A stretch of DNA of 64,000 nt from an uncultured bacterium. GTDB taxonomy: Bacteria > DUMJ01. The stretch's first letter is position 1. Each line of letters starts with the position of its first letter. The translations under genes were made by a program, and so were the position numbers. Shown here in pieces: positions 1-8,783 of this stretch. The stretch is taken from positions 34,144 to 98,143 of the forward strand of contig CALGNK010000013.1 in the NCBI GenBank assembly GCA_937958695.1, given 5' to 3'. The notes under the pieces were generated by a model, which was not told the DNA's origin, made no database searches, and worked only from the letters and a program-made list of their open reading frames with translations.

Positions 1-1
1 G

Positions 2-673
2 AAATATAGTATATCTCTTCCAGATAGGCAATTAGCCTGTGCACCCATAGAGAGTTCTGAAGGGAAAAACTACTTTTCTGCTATGGTATGTGCGGCAAAC
101 TATGCTTGGGCAAATAGACAATGTATAACTCACTGGGTCAGAGAGAGCTTTGAAGTTGTCTTTAGAAAGGGAGCTTACAAGTTAGGCTTGAGTGTCCTAT
201 ACGATGTGGCTCATAATATAGCTAAGATAGAGACTCATAATATAGATGGAGAAAGTATAAAGGTATGTGTACACAGGAAAGGAGCTACTAGGGCATTTCC
301 AAAATTTCATCCAGAGATACCAGCAATATATAAAGAGGTTGGACAACCGGTTATTATTCCAGGAGATATGGGAAGGGCATCATATATACTTGTAGGAACA
401 GAAAAGGCTATGGAGGATACTTTTGGATCTACCTGTCATGGAGCTGGAAGAGTAATGAGTAGGGCTGGCGCAAAGAGGGCAGTAACAGGAAAAGAGGTTT
501 TAGAAGAGTTGACAAAGAAGGGGATCATGGTAAAAACTGACAATATAAAGGGACTAGCTGAAGAGGCTTCAGAGGCTTATAAAGATGTAGAAAAGGTTAT
601 TGAGATAGTAGAAGGATCTGGGATATCAAAGAGGGTCGCAAGGATGAAGCCATTAGGGGTCATAAAGGGTTAA
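2..673 (+). CDS. rtcB: RNA-splicing ligase RtcB, C-terminal part (5' end outside window)
   Basis: The gene is cut by the left edge. The reading frame is open from base 2, and the first residues (LPDRQLACAPI) already match the interior of RtcB, so the ATG at 83 is not the start. About 223 C-terminal residues remain. RtcB joins RNA ends carrying a 2',3'-cyclic phosphate to 5'-OH ends using GTP and manganese. The HGAGR motif at bases 437-451 holds the histidine that is guanylylated in characterised family members. The stop codon is one base before the ATG of dgt, so the two genes are probably co-transcribed. The family call is secure; the cellular substrate (tRNA repair or other RNA repair) cannot be told from here. 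Confidence 0.95.
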   Translation, partial: KYSISLPDRQLACAPIESSEGKNYFSAMVCAANYAWANRQCITHWVRESFEVVFRKGAYKLGLSVLYDVAHNIAKIETHNIDGESIKVCVHRKGATRAFPKFHPEIPAIYKEVGQPVIIPGDMGRASYILVGTEKAMEDTFGSTCHGAGRVMSRAGAKRAVTGKEVLEELTKKGIMVKTDNIKGLAEEASEAYKDVEKVIEIVEGSGISKRVARMKPLGVIKG

Positions 674-674
674 T

Positions 675-1760
675 ATGTCAGTAAGAGAAGTCTTAGAAAA
701 AATGGAGGAAATAGAGCTCTCTCCATATGCTACTAAAAGCATTTATGCTGTAAGAAAAGAGGAGGAAGAACCATGTTCTATCAGAACTGCATTTCAGAGG
801 GATAGGGACCGTATACTACATTCCAAAGCTTTTAGAAGATTGAAACATAAGACCCAGGTATTTTTTCCAACAGAGAGTGACCACTTTAGCACAAGAATGA
901 CGCATACATTGGAAGTATCACAGATAGGAAGAACAATCGCTAGGGCTTTAAGATTAAATGAAGACCTTGTAGAGGCGATAGCTTTAGGGCATGACCTTGG
1001 GCATACTCCCTTTGGCCATATAGGAGAAGAGGTACTAGATGATATATACAGGGAAAAGTTAAAAGAACCTTTTCATCATGCTCAACAGAGTGTAAGGGTT
1101 ATAGAGATTCTAGAGAGTAGGTTTACCCCAGAAGGAGAGAAGAAGGGACTAAATCTTACCATACAGGTTATAGAAGGGATAGAAAATCACTCTAAAGGTA
1201 GTCAAAATCTAGAAAGCCTTCTGGGTTATCCATCTAAGACTTCTACCTTTGAAGCTCACGTAGTTCTTATCTCAGACAGATTAGCCTACTTAAACCACGA
1301 CGTAGACGATGCAGTAAGGGCAGGAATATTATTAGAAGACGAAATACCAAAGGAGATAGTAAGAGTGCTTGGGGAAAACCGTTCAGAAAGAATAAATACT
1401 ATGGTAAACAGTTTAGTAACCGCATCCTTAGGAAAACCATTCTTTGATATGGATAGAAAAGTAGTAAAGGCTTTAGATTCTTTAAAAGATTTTCTATATG
1501 ATAAGGTATATAAAAATCCAAATGTAAGAAGATGGGAAACTGGGGCAAAGATAGTAATTCAAAAATTATTCTCCTATTATGAAGAAAATCCAAAATCCCT
1601 CAATTTGGAAGGATTAACAAAAGAAGAAGCTATAAGAAGAATAGGGGATTATCTCGCTGGTATGACGGATATATTTGCCTTAAGGTCTTACTACGAAATA
1701 ATTGAAAGAGAAGTCTCCTTTCCAAATATCCTCTATCTACTGGAAAAAATAGGGCGTTAA
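675..1760 (+). CDS. dgt: dGTP triphosphohydrolase-like protein (HD domain)
   Basis: A 361-residue member of the dGTPase family, which cleaves deoxynucleoside triphosphates to the nucleoside and tripolyphosphate and so trims dNTP pools. Family hallmarks are visible: an N-terminal arginine-rich segment with QRDRDRI and FRRLKHKTQVF (about residues 41-64), His77 in RMTHTLE, and the HD pair His106-Asp107 in GHDLGHTPFGH, which bind the catalytic metal. Length fits the short dGTPase-like group rather than the longer E. coli Dgt. It follows rtcB by one base. Two deoxynucleoside kinases and tmk elsewhere in the window also bear on dNTP balance. Whether dGTP is the preferred substrate is unknown. Confidence 0.92.
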   Translation: MSVREVLEKMEEIELSPYATKSIYAVRKEEEEPCSIRTAFQRDRDRILHSKAFRRLKHKTQVFFPTESDHFSTRMTHTLEVSQIGRTIARALRLNEDLVEAIALGHDLGHTPFGHIGEEVLDDIYREKLKEPFHHAQQSVRVIEILESRFTPEGEKKGLNLTIQVIEGIENHSKGSQNLESLLGYPSKTSTFEAHVVLISDRLAYLNHDVDDAVRAGILLEDEIPKEIVRVLGENRSERINTMVNSLVTASLGKPFFDMDRKVVKALDSLKDFLYDKVYKNPNVRRWETGAKIVIQKLFSYYEENPKSLNLEGLTKEEAIRRIGDYLAGMTDIFALRSYYEIIEREVSFPNILYLLEKIGR

Positions 1761-1812
1761 AAAATAGGTTTAAGATTCTGGATACTTAATTGCTTTTAGG
1801 AATTTATTAGTT

Positions 1813-1836
1813 GGGGGCGATTCATAAGTCGCCCCC
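1813..1836. terminator. Bidirectional hairpin terminator between dgt and the BMP transporter operon
   Basis: A perfect 8-bp stem (GGGGGCGA/TCGCCCCC) with an 8-base loop sits between two convergent genes. The + side is followed by ATTAATATT and the - side by AACTAATAAATT, so tails are only moderately T-rich. It probably ends both transcripts. Confidence 0.75.
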
Positions 1837-1843
1837 ATTAATA

Positions 1844-3025
1844 TTACTTAGGGATCTTAGCTATAACGTTTGGAACGAACCAGTCCATATTCCAAAGTTC
1901 ATCGTGAGTAGCCCTTCTTCCAGCTTCTATTCTAACCTTTCCGGTTTGGTCCTTTATTGGACCGGTAAATGGGTCAAACTTTTCAGGATTTGCCTTCATT
2001 TGAGATAGCCTTTTCATAACTAAGTCATACACGCTTATCTTGCCAAAAACCGGATCTAATATCTTTTTCCCTTTAAGAGGAGTAATGAACCTTGGATTTA
2101 CAGGAACACCAAAATCTCCACCAAGTTCTACCGCCTTCTCTTTTAAAAGCCACCAATAGTCTACATTTTCTAGATTAGTATTTGTGTAAACCTTACGTCT
2201 TATCTTCTCCAAGATATCCTTGTAGATAACCTCCCAATGGACCAACTGTCCACTTACACAAGAGTTAGGCCCATACTTCTGCATTGGGCTATAATGTCCA
2301 AAGGTATAAACTGGTTTCCCCTTCTTTGTATACTCTTCTCCAACCGTTACTACTGTTGGACTATCCTCTGTAAAAGCCAATACATCACATCCATCAGATA
2401 TTAGACTCTCTGCTGCCATCCTAGCCTTAGACGGGTCATACCAAGAAAAGAGCCAACGGACATCTACGGTAGCCTTAGGATTTACTTCTTGAACGCCTAA
2501 GGCAAATGCATTTATATGCCTTATCACTTCTGGAATTGGATGGGCTCCAACATAGCCAACTTTGTTGGTCTTTGTAAGAGCTCCTGCCATAAGACCATTT
2601 AGATAATAGACCTGGTAAAGCTCCGCAAAATAGGTCCCAACATTTTTAGCCCTACTATATCCTGAACAGTGAAAGAATATCTTGTCTGGATATTTTTTAC
2701 CAGCCTCAATGGTTGCATCCATATATCCAAAGCTCGTAGTAAAAACAACATCTGCCTTTTCCTCCCTAACAAATCTATCTATAAATCTAACTGCATCAGC
2801 CTCAGGTACAGATTCTGCAGGTGGTAGAAATTCAACCCAAGGTAATTTTTTAATAAGGGACTGTCTAGCCATCTCGTGGGCATGACTCCAACCATAATCG
2901 CCAATAGGACCCACGTAGATAAAAGCTACTCTTAACTTCTTTTCAGCGCCTATTCCGTAGGCTGTAGGAACAATTAGAGAAATTACTAAAATTACACTTA
3001 AAACTGCTAAAAACCTATCCTTCAT
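1844..3025 (-). CDS. BMP-family ABC transporter substrate-binding protein
   Basis: A 393-residue basic membrane protein family (PnrA-like) binding protein; characterised members bind purine nucleosides or related compounds. It starts with a Sec signal peptide (about residues 1-24: short basic start, hydrophobic core, cleavage near TAYG). No lipobox cysteine follows, so the mature protein is probably soluble and periplasmic rather than lipid-anchored, which would favour a two-membrane envelope. The body has the BMP pattern (VAFIYVGPIGDYGWSHAHE near the mature start, later VGYVGAHPIPEV). It is the last gene of a four-gene operon after the ATPase and two permeases, 15 bases from the second permease. 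The exact ligand is not evident. Confidence 0.92.
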   Translation of the reverse strand: MKDRFLAVLSVILVISLIVPTAYGIGAEKKLRVAFIYVGPIGDYGWSHAHEMARQSLIKKLPWVEFLPPAESVPEADAVRFIDRFVREEKADVVFTTSFGYMDATIEAGKKYPDKIFFHCSGYSRAKNVGTYFAELYQVYYLNGLMAGALTKTNKVGYVGAHPIPEVIRHINAFALGVQEVNPKATVDVRWLFSWYDPSKARMAAESLISDGCDVLAFTEDSPTVVTVGEEYTKKGKPVYTFGHYSPMQKYGPNSCVSGQLVHWEVIYKDILEKIRRKVYTNTNLENVDYWWLLKEKAVELGGDFGVPVNPRFITPLKGKKILDPVFGKISVYDLVMKRLSQMKANPEKFDPFTGPIKDQTGKVRIEAGRRATHDELWNMDWFVPNVIAKIPK

Positions 3026-3040
3026 ATATCAGACCTCCTT

Positions 3041-3964
3041 TTATAATGTTTTTTCTCTAAAGTAAGGAATCCCTAGACTAGAAGGGGAAGATATCCTCTT
3101 CCTAGAGATCTCTCTAGCAGCAAGCATTAATACTAGAATAGTAAATATAAACGGTAACATATTAAGCAAGTTTGGAGATATACCAAGAGGCTGTAATCTA
3201 TACTGCAATACCCTTATACATCCAAAGAAATAAGAACCAAGGATAGCTCTCTCAGGTCTCCAAAGAGAGAAGATAGTTATAGCCAGAACTATCCATCCCA
3301 TTCCTGCAGTCATACCCTCTATCCATGCAGGGGCGTAAACTACAGAAAGATATGCGCCACCAAGTCCAGCCATCATACCACCTATAAAGGTAGCTAAATA
3401 TTGAATCTTAGCAACATTAATTCCGGCAGAATCTGCCACATCAGGACTCTCTCCTACACTCCTTAATTCGATACCAAACCTAGTATTGAAGAGGAAAAAC
3501 CAAAAGATAAGGGTCAAAACATATGAGATATAAACTAGGGGATCTTGGTCGAAAAAGATGGGACCAATAATAGGTATATCTTTAAACCCATAGACGGGCA
3601 AATTGTGAAGCTTACCAGAGAGAGGAACGCCTATGTACCCCTTACCTATAAGTCCACTCAAACCTAATCCTAACATTGTAAGTGCCAATCCTGAAAGTGT
3701 CTGATTAGCCTTTAAAGTAATACTGTTAAATGCATGGATAAGAGCCATCCCGCCACCAATTATAATAGAGATTAGTACCCCTAACCAGACATTACCAGTT
3801 ATATTTGTCATACTAAAGGCAGATATAGCTCCCATAATCATCATCCCCTCTACCCCCAGGTTTAATATTCCTGAACGTTCCACATATATCTCACCTAATG
3901 CTCCCAGTAAGAGTGGCGTTCCAGCAGGAATAGTGGCCTTTAGTACCTCTATAATAAAATTCAT
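3041..3964 (-). CDS. ABC transporter permease, BMP/nucleoside type (second permease)
   Basis: A 307-residue polytopic membrane protein of the BPD_transp_2 family, equivalent to the shorter permease (NupQ/YufQ type) of nucleoside ABC importers. The conserved LYVERSGILNLGVEGMM-like segment near residues 27-43 and the helix series typical of the family are visible. The start overlaps the stop of the first permease by four bases (ATGA), giving translational coupling. With the first permease it should form the heterodimeric channel for the BMP binding protein that follows. Substrate is inferred to be a nucleoside or similar small molecule from family knowledge only. Confidence 0.9.
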   Translation of the reverse strand: MNFIIEVLKATIPAGTPLLLGALGEIYVERSGILNLGVEGMMIMGAISAFSMTNITGNVWLGVLISIIIGGGMALIHAFNSITLKANQTLSGLALTMLGLGLSGLIGKGYIGVPLSGKLHNLPVYGFKDIPIIGPIFFDQDPLVYISYVLTLIFWFFLFNTRFGIELRSVGESPDVADSAGINVAKIQYLATFIGGMMAGLGGAYLSVVYAPAWIEGMTAGMGWIVLAITIFSLWRPERAILGSYFFGCIRVLQYRLQPLGISPNLLNMLPFIFTILVLMLAAREISRKRISSPSSLGIPYFREKTL

Positions 3965-5004
3965 CTTTCGGCTCCTTTTTTGGTGGAATAAAGTCTAATC
4001 TTAGAAAAACTCTGAACCAAAACAAAAATAAGTATAAGTCCATTTATAAAGTTTATCGTTGCTCCAGGTAAACCTAGGGAAACCTGAATAGCGTCTCCCC
4101 CTACTAAAAGTCCTCCAAAGAGGAAGGAGACAAAAACAATTAGGAATGGGTTTAAGCGTCCCAACCAGGCAACTATGACTGCAGTATAACCATATCCAGA
4201 GGATATACCACTTGCCACTCTAAGTCTATGGTGTATACCAGCTACCTCACCAACTCCAGCGAGGCCAGCTAAACCTCCACTTAGAATAAGAACCAGAATA
4301 ATTATCTTACGAATGTCTAGACCTGCGTATCTAGCTGCATCAATATTATCACCAATAACCCTTATTTCATATCCAAGTTTAGACTTGTAAAGAATAATAT
4401 ATATAAATATAGCTAGTACTAAAGCCAGTATAAGAGTTGGATAGTGTATCCTGGTATCTAAAATCCTTGGGAGCTGTGCAGAGATAGGGAATTTTGTTGA
4501 ATAAGGGAAACCCCACTCATATGGGCTTTTCCAAGGACCATAGATTAGGTAGTTGACAAATTCTATCGCTATATAATTTAACATAAGAGAAACTATAATC
4601 TCATTTAGGTTAAACTTTACTTTCAAGATTGCTGGTATAAGAGCCCATATCCCCCCACATATTGCGCCCACTATGAACATCATTGGTATTAGAATTAATT
4701 TAGGGGCATTAGGCATAACATATAGGGCTATCCAGGTAGCTCCTATAGCCCCCATTAGTAATTGTCCTTCTGCACCAATATTCCATATAGAAGATCTAAA
4801 AGATAAAGATAATCCTAAACCACATAACATTAATGGGATAGACTTGGTCAATGTCTCACTAAGTCCATAGATGCTTCCAAAAGCAGAAATGATTATACTC
4901 TTAAGCATTATATAAGGACTAATACCTGAGACTAGATAAATACCAAAAAGGCCTAAAATTACTACTAGGAAAGATAGTCCAAGATTCCTATATTTTTCAA
5001 GCAT
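3961..5004 (-). CDS. ABC transporter permease, BMP/nucleoside type (first permease)
   Basis: A 347-residue permease of the BPD_transp_2 family, equivalent to NupP/YufP. The family segment FRSSIWNIGAEGQLLMGAIGA (about residues 69-88) lies between predicted helices, and GVGEVAGIHHRL occurs in the second half. It begins four bases after the ATPase gene ends and overlaps the next permease by four bases, so all three are one translational unit. Its role is one half of the channel of the nucleoside-type importer. Confidence 0.9.
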   Translation of the reverse strand: MLEKYRNLGLSFLVVILGLFGIYLVSGISPYIMLKSIIISAFGSIYGLSETLTKSIPLMLCGLGLSLSFRSSIWNIGAEGQLLMGAIGATWIALYVMPNAPKLILIPMMFIVGAICGGIWALIPAILKVKFNLNEIIVSLMLNYIAIEFVNYLIYGPWKSPYEWGFPYSTKFPISAQLPRILDTRIHYPTLILALVLAIFIYIILYKSKLGYEIRVIGDNIDAARYAGLDIRKIIILVLILSGGLAGLAGVGEVAGIHHRLRVASGISSGYGYTAVIVAWLGRLNPFLIVFVSFLFGGLLVGGDAIQVSLGLPGATINFINGLILIFVLVQSFSKIRLYSTKKGAER

Positions 5005-5008
5005 CTTC

Positions 5009-6514
5009 TTATACCCCTACCATTAATGAACCTATCTTCTCTATATTTGCCCTATCTATATCTATTATTCCCCTTATAGTCCCATTAAACATCACCGCTA
5101 TCCTATCGCTTAAATCCATAATCTCCTGAAGATCTTCAGAAACTAAAAGTATAGCACAACCTTCTTCCTTTTTCTTCAAGAGTAGTTCATGAATCTGCTG
5201 AGTAGACCTTACATCCAATCCTTGAGTTGGATGACTGGCTATTATGAGGACAGGGGAGATAGAAAGTTCTCTAGCAAGTATAAGCTTCTGAATATTTCCA
5301 CCTGATAAAGTTCCAGCAGGAACCTTTTCATTTAAGGCAGATATTCTATATTTAGAAATGATCCCTTTTGCATATTCAGATATTATACCGTAATCTAACA
5401 GTAAACTATTAGAAAATGGGGCTCTATCATAATTTCTGAGAATAACATTCTCTTCAAGACTCATAGAAGGAACTATACCCATACGCATCCTCTCCTCAGG
5501 AATATGAGCAACTCCTCTGTTAAGTATCCCCTTTGTTCCTATATTTGTTACATCCTCATCTAATATTTTTATACTTCCTCTGGTAACCTTTCTTAATCCA
5601 GTTATAGCCTCGATAAGCTCTCTCTGTCCGTTTCCAGAAACTCCAGCTAAGCCTAGAATTTCACCTCTATGAATATCGAAAGAGACATCTTTAACTGCTG
5701 GTAATCCCTTATCATTAAGTACTGTAAGATTTCTGACTTCCAGGACAACGTCTTCATAAAAGTTAATTGAATACTCTTGTCTTTCTTTTAAAACCATATT
5801 TTGTCCAAACATCATCCTAGCAAGTTTATCTTTATCAACATTACTGACATCTACCGTATCTATCCTCTTCCCTCCGCTTAAAATAGTGATCCTATCACAA
5901 ACTTCCATAACTTCATCTAATTTATGGGTAATAAGGATAATAGAGATACCCTCTCCTTTAAGGAGTTTCAAAAGTCTAAATAAGTCCTTCGCTTCGCTAG
6001 GAGTAAGCATCGTTGTAGGTTCATCTAGTATAAAGATACGTGCCTTACGACAAAAGGCTTTTATTATTTCGACTCTTTGTTTTTCGCCTGCAGAAAGTTG
6101 CCAGATTAGAGCATTAGGATCTATCCTGAAATTATATCTCTCTGAAAAAACTTTTATCTTTTTTTCTATCTGCTTATGAGGATAGAAGAAACTTGTATCT
6201 CTTAATCCAAGTGCAACATTTTCGACTACTGTATGAGACTGTATGAGCTTAAAACTTTGGTGAACCATACTTATACCAAGTTCTATAGCATCATTTGGAG
6301 ACCTTATCTTAACTCTAGTGCCATCTATATATATCTCTCCTTCGTCAGGAGTGTATAATCCATAGAGGATATTCATTAGGGTAGTCTTTCCCGCCCCATT
6401 TTCCCCTAAAAGTCCATGTATCTCTCCTTTATTCAATCCAAAGTCTATCTTATCGTTGGCTATTATATTACCAAATCTTTTAGTAATACCTTTCATCTGT
6501 AAAATCTTTTCCAT
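5009..6514 (-). CDS. Double-domain ABC ATPase of the BMP/nucleoside importer
   Basis: About 501 residues with two fused nucleotide-binding domains, the arrangement used by sugar and nucleoside importers (RbsA/NupO type). The first half has Walker A GENGAGKTTL and a clear Walker B with ILDEPT. In the second half the P-loop is degenerate (GVSGNGQREL) while the LSGGN signature is kept, which is normal for this family. Start choice: a TTG at 6523 would lie only three bases from the AGGAG ribosome site, whereas the ATG at 6514 lies twelve bases away; I prefer the ATG (MEKILQMKGITKRFG), but the choice is not firm. It is the first gene of the operon. Confidence 0.9.
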   Translation of the reverse strand: MEKILQMKGITKRFGNIIANDKIDFGLNKGEIHGLLGENGAGKTTLMNILYGLYTPDEGEIYIDGTRVKIRSPNDAIELGISMVHQSFKLIQSHTVVENVALGLRDTSFFYPHKQIEKKIKVFSERYNFRIDPNALIWQLSAGEKQRVEIIKAFCRKARIFILDEPTTMLTPSEAKDLFRLLKLLKGEGISIILITHKLDEVMEVCDRITILSGGKRIDTVDVSNVDKDKLARMMFGQNMVLKERQEYSINFYEDVVLEVRNLTVLNDKGLPAVKDVSFDIHRGEILGLAGVSGNGQRELIEAITGLRKVTRGSIKILDEDVTNIGTKGILNRGVAHIPEERMRMGIVPSMSLEENVILRNYDRAPFSNSLLLDYGIISEYAKGIISKYRISALNEKVPAGTLSGGNIQKLILARELSISPVLIIASHPTQGLDVRSTQQIHELLLKKKEEGCAILLVSEDLQEIMDLSDRIAVMFNGTIRGIIDIDRANIEKIGSLMVGV

Positions 6515-6560
6515 AATAAGCAAACACTCCTATAAAAGCTTACTTAACAAAACCTAGAGA

Positions 6561-6589
6561 TATATACCATAGAGCTTCAAAATAATCAA
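6561..6589 (-). promoter_or_regulatory. Promoter of the BMP nucleoside transporter operon
   Basis: On the - strand, TTGATT (6589-6584), a 17-base spacer and TATATA (6566-6561) with a TGG extension just upstream of the -10. This is close to the sigma-70 consensus and gives a leader of about 40 bases before the ATPase start. Confidence 0.65.
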
Positions 6590-6644
6590 GTAAAAAGTGA
6601 AACGGTAAGAATCTTTTCTACTTTAATAATTCAAAAAATAATGC

Positions 6645-6650
6645 TATAAT
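6645..6650 (+). promoter_or_regulatory. Extended -10 promoter element for the diguanylate cyclase gene
   Basis: TATAAT preceded by TGC forms an extended -10 about 45 bases before the ATG at 6695. No convincing -35 is seen. A GGAGG sequence at 6662-6666 is too far from the start to serve it; AAGGA at 6683-6687 is the likely ribosome site. Confidence 0.5.
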
Positions 6651-6694
6651 CTCTTTTATCAGGAGGTGCTGGAGAACATTTAAGGAAATTAACT

Positions 6695-8155
6695 ATGAAA
6701 AGAAAGATCTTTATTATTTTAATCTTAACACTTATTGGATTTTCTCTATTTACTGGATATATAATCTTTTCTAATCTAAAGTTGATACTACATGATAGTA
6801 TTAGTGCTAGGGCAAACAATACTAGAGAAGGATTTTCTTATCTTATTAGTCAGGAAAAACTGAGGATTTCTAATACTACCATAGATTATGCTAATTGGAC
6901 TGATATGGGGGAAAGGGGAGTTAGAAGAAAAGATAAAAACTGGCTACGAGAAAATTTGGACCCTTGGATAAGAAGAAACTTTGGATACGAATTAGTGATA
7001 CTTGTGAAAAGCAATGGAGAAATAATATCTAAAGGGATATCTCCAGATGTCCCTATAAAAGAATTAATATCTACCGACGGAACGATTAAAAGTGGATTCT
7101 ATCTGAGTGATAATAAAGTGATAATATACTCTTCTTCTGGGGTATTTGATAACTCGGGAGAAAATTTCTATAACGCTTATTTAATCCTAGGGAAAATCAT
7201 TGATGAGAAGATGCTACTAAACTGGAAAAATATTATCCAAGCGGATATTGTGCTTGCTGCTGGGAATACGATTTATAGCACTAATCCTAGTATAAATATA
7301 GCAAAAATCGAAGACTATGGATACAAAGGAGGATACATTGTAGTAAAAGTTCCAATAATCGAAAATGCTATAGAGATAGCTAGTTTCTATCTATATAAAT
7401 ATGATAGTGCCTTACATAATGTGTATAGGACGTTTCTCATTAGTACATTTCTATCCATCTCTTTATCCCTTTTAGTGGCTATTATGTTACTAAGATTCTT
7501 TATTGCAAGGATATTTGTTCCGTTAGATATTCTCAAAAATAGAGTAGAAAGTTTTAAAGAGGGAAAATACGATCTAATTATAGATATAAGAGGAGATGAA
7601 GAGATAAGAGATTTAGCTAAAAGTTTTAAAGAGCTAATCTCTAAGATTACAGAGAGAGAATCCGAATTGGAATCAGCCAAACTTAGGGCTCAGCAGATAT
7701 CATATACTGATGAGCTTACCAGTATACCTAATAGGAGATATATGGAGGAATATATCTCCCAGCTTATAAATTCAAAAAAGGAGTTTTCTATAGTATTTTT
7801 AGACCTAGATGGATTCAAAAAGGTAAACGACATCCTAGGCCATCAAAGAGGGGACGAGCTTCTACACAATATAGCAAAATGGTTTAAAAAGAACCTCAGA
7901 GAAGAAGATATGGTAGTCAGTAGATATGGTGGGGATGAGTTTTGTCTAATATTTGTAGGTGCAGATAAAGAGAGGGCAGAATATATTTTACAGAGGTTAT
8001 ACAAAAACTTTCATGAAGAAGATTTCTTTAAAGAAGAAATACCCATCAGCTTCAGTTATGGGATAGCTAGCTATCCCAAGGATGGTTCTAGCATGTACGA
8101 GTTACTCAATCTAGCAGATAAGAGAATGTATCAAATGAAACAGAATAAGTCATGA
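6695..8155 (+). CDS. Membrane diguanylate cyclase (CHASE4-like sensor, HAMP, GGDEF)
   Basis: A 486-residue signalling protein. Residues about 4-26 form a first membrane helix, about 27-245 an extracytoplasmic sensor resembling CHASE4 (early W-x-D segment TIDYANWTDMGE), about 246-272 a second helix, about 273-325 a HAMP domain, and about 335-485 a GGDEF domain. The active-site motif is intact (Gly412-Gly413-Asp414-Glu415-Phe416), so it should make cyclic di-GMP from GTP. A possible product-inhibition site RxxD (Arg402-Asp405) is present but lies one residue farther from GGDEF than usual. It stands alone with its own promoter. An HD-GYP protein at 54208 could supply the opposing activity. The signal sensed is unknown. 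Confidence 0.92.
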   Translation: MKRKIFIILILTLIGFSLFTGYIIFSNLKLILHDSISARANNTREGFSYLISQEKLRISNTTIDYANWTDMGERGVRRKDKNWLRENLDPWIRRNFGYELVILVKSNGEIISKGISPDVPIKELISTDGTIKSGFYLSDNKVIIYSSSGVFDNSGENFYNAYLILGKIIDEKMLLNWKNIIQADIVLAAGNTIYSTNPSINIAKIEDYGYKGGYIVVKVPIIENAIEIASFYLYKYDSALHNVYRTFLISTFLSISLSLLVAIMLLRFFIARIFVPLDILKNRVESFKEGKYDLIIDIRGDEEIRDLAKSFKELISKITERESELESAKLRAQQISYTDELTSIPNRRYMEEYISQLINSKKEFSIVFLDLDGFKKVNDILGHQRGDELLHNIAKWFKKNLREEDMVVSRYGGDEFCLIFVGADKERAEYILQRLYKNFHEEDFFKEEIPISFSYGIASYPKDGSSMYELLNLADKRMYQMKQNKS

Positions 8156-8174
8156 TTTGCAAATTAGGTGGGGC

Positions 8175-8202
8175 TTGATTTTTTGATCAAAGTATGTATA
8201 CT
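8175..8202 (+). promoter_or_regulatory. Probable rplM promoter
   Basis: TTGATT (8175-8180), a 16-base spacer and TATACT (8197-8202) precede rplM by about 60 bases. An alternative pair TTGATC/TATAAG lies 8 bases downstream; I cannot choose between them. Confidence 0.45.
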
Positions 8203-8264
8203 AATATAAGGTTTTAAGCTTTTAATAACTAGAAAATACTAAAAATGGAGGCTAAGACTATACT

Positions 8265-8693
8265 ATGAAAACATATTTACCTAAAAAAGAAGAAGTTGAA
8301 CGTAAATGGTATGTGGTAGATGCAACTGATAAACCTCTAGGTAGACTAGCCAGTAAAATAGCTAGTATACTCAGAGGAAAACATAAGGTCTATTTCTCTC
8401 CTAGTGTAGATACCGGAGATTTTGTAATAGTTATTAATGCAGAAAAAGTTAAGGTCACGGGTAAGAAATATACTCAGAAGCTATACTATCATCATACCAT
8501 GTATCCTGGTGGACTTAGAGTAAAATCATTTAGAGAACTTATGGAAGAGGATCCGACTAAAGTCATAGAATACGCAGTAAGGGGCATGTTACCCCACAAC
8601 TCGCTAGGGGAGAAGCAGTTCAAAAAATTAAAGGTATACACTGGTAGCGAGCATCCTCATTCCGCACAAAAACCAGAGCCTTTAGAGTTGTAA
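8265..8693 (+). CDS. rplM: 50S ribosomal protein L13
   Basis: A 142-residue protein matching L13 along its length: [20 protein letters not shown] near the start, then [12 protein letters not shown] and the [10 protein letters not shown] segment, ending with [12 protein letters not shown]13 is an early assembly protein of the large subunit. In most bacteria rpsI (S9) follows directly; here it does not, and glnA follows behind a separate terminator and promoter, so rplM appears to be a single-gene unit. Ribosome site GGAGG lies about ten bases before the ATG. Confidence 0.97.
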   Translation: MKTYLPKKEEVERKWYVVDATDKPLGRLASKIASILRGKHKVYFSPSVDTGDFVIVINAEKVKVTGKKYTQKLYYHHTMYPGGLRVKSFRELMEEDPTKVIEYAVRGMLPHNSLGEKQFKKLKVYTGSEHPHSAQKPEPLEL

Positions 8694-8705
8694 GACACTA
8701 TTCGC

Positions 8706-8735
8706 TTGCCCCAATTTATAAACATATGTTATAAT
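8706..8735 (+). promoter_or_regulatory. glnA promoter
   Basis: TTGCCC (8706-8711), 18-base spacer and TATAAT (8730-8735) with a TGT extension. Transcription would start near 8742, inside the hairpin that ends rplM, leaving about 40 bases of glnA leader. Confidence 0.55.
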
Positions 8736-8736
8736 T

Positions 8737-8762
8737 ACGGGCTAGTATGCCCGTTAATTTTT
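8737..8762 (+). terminator. rplM terminator
   Basis: ACGGGC, six-base loop, GCCCGT, followed by TAATTTTTTATT. A short but standard intrinsic terminator for rplM, overlapping the glnA start region. Confidence 0.7.
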
Positions 8763-8783
8763 TATTACAGGAGGAGAGATTAA

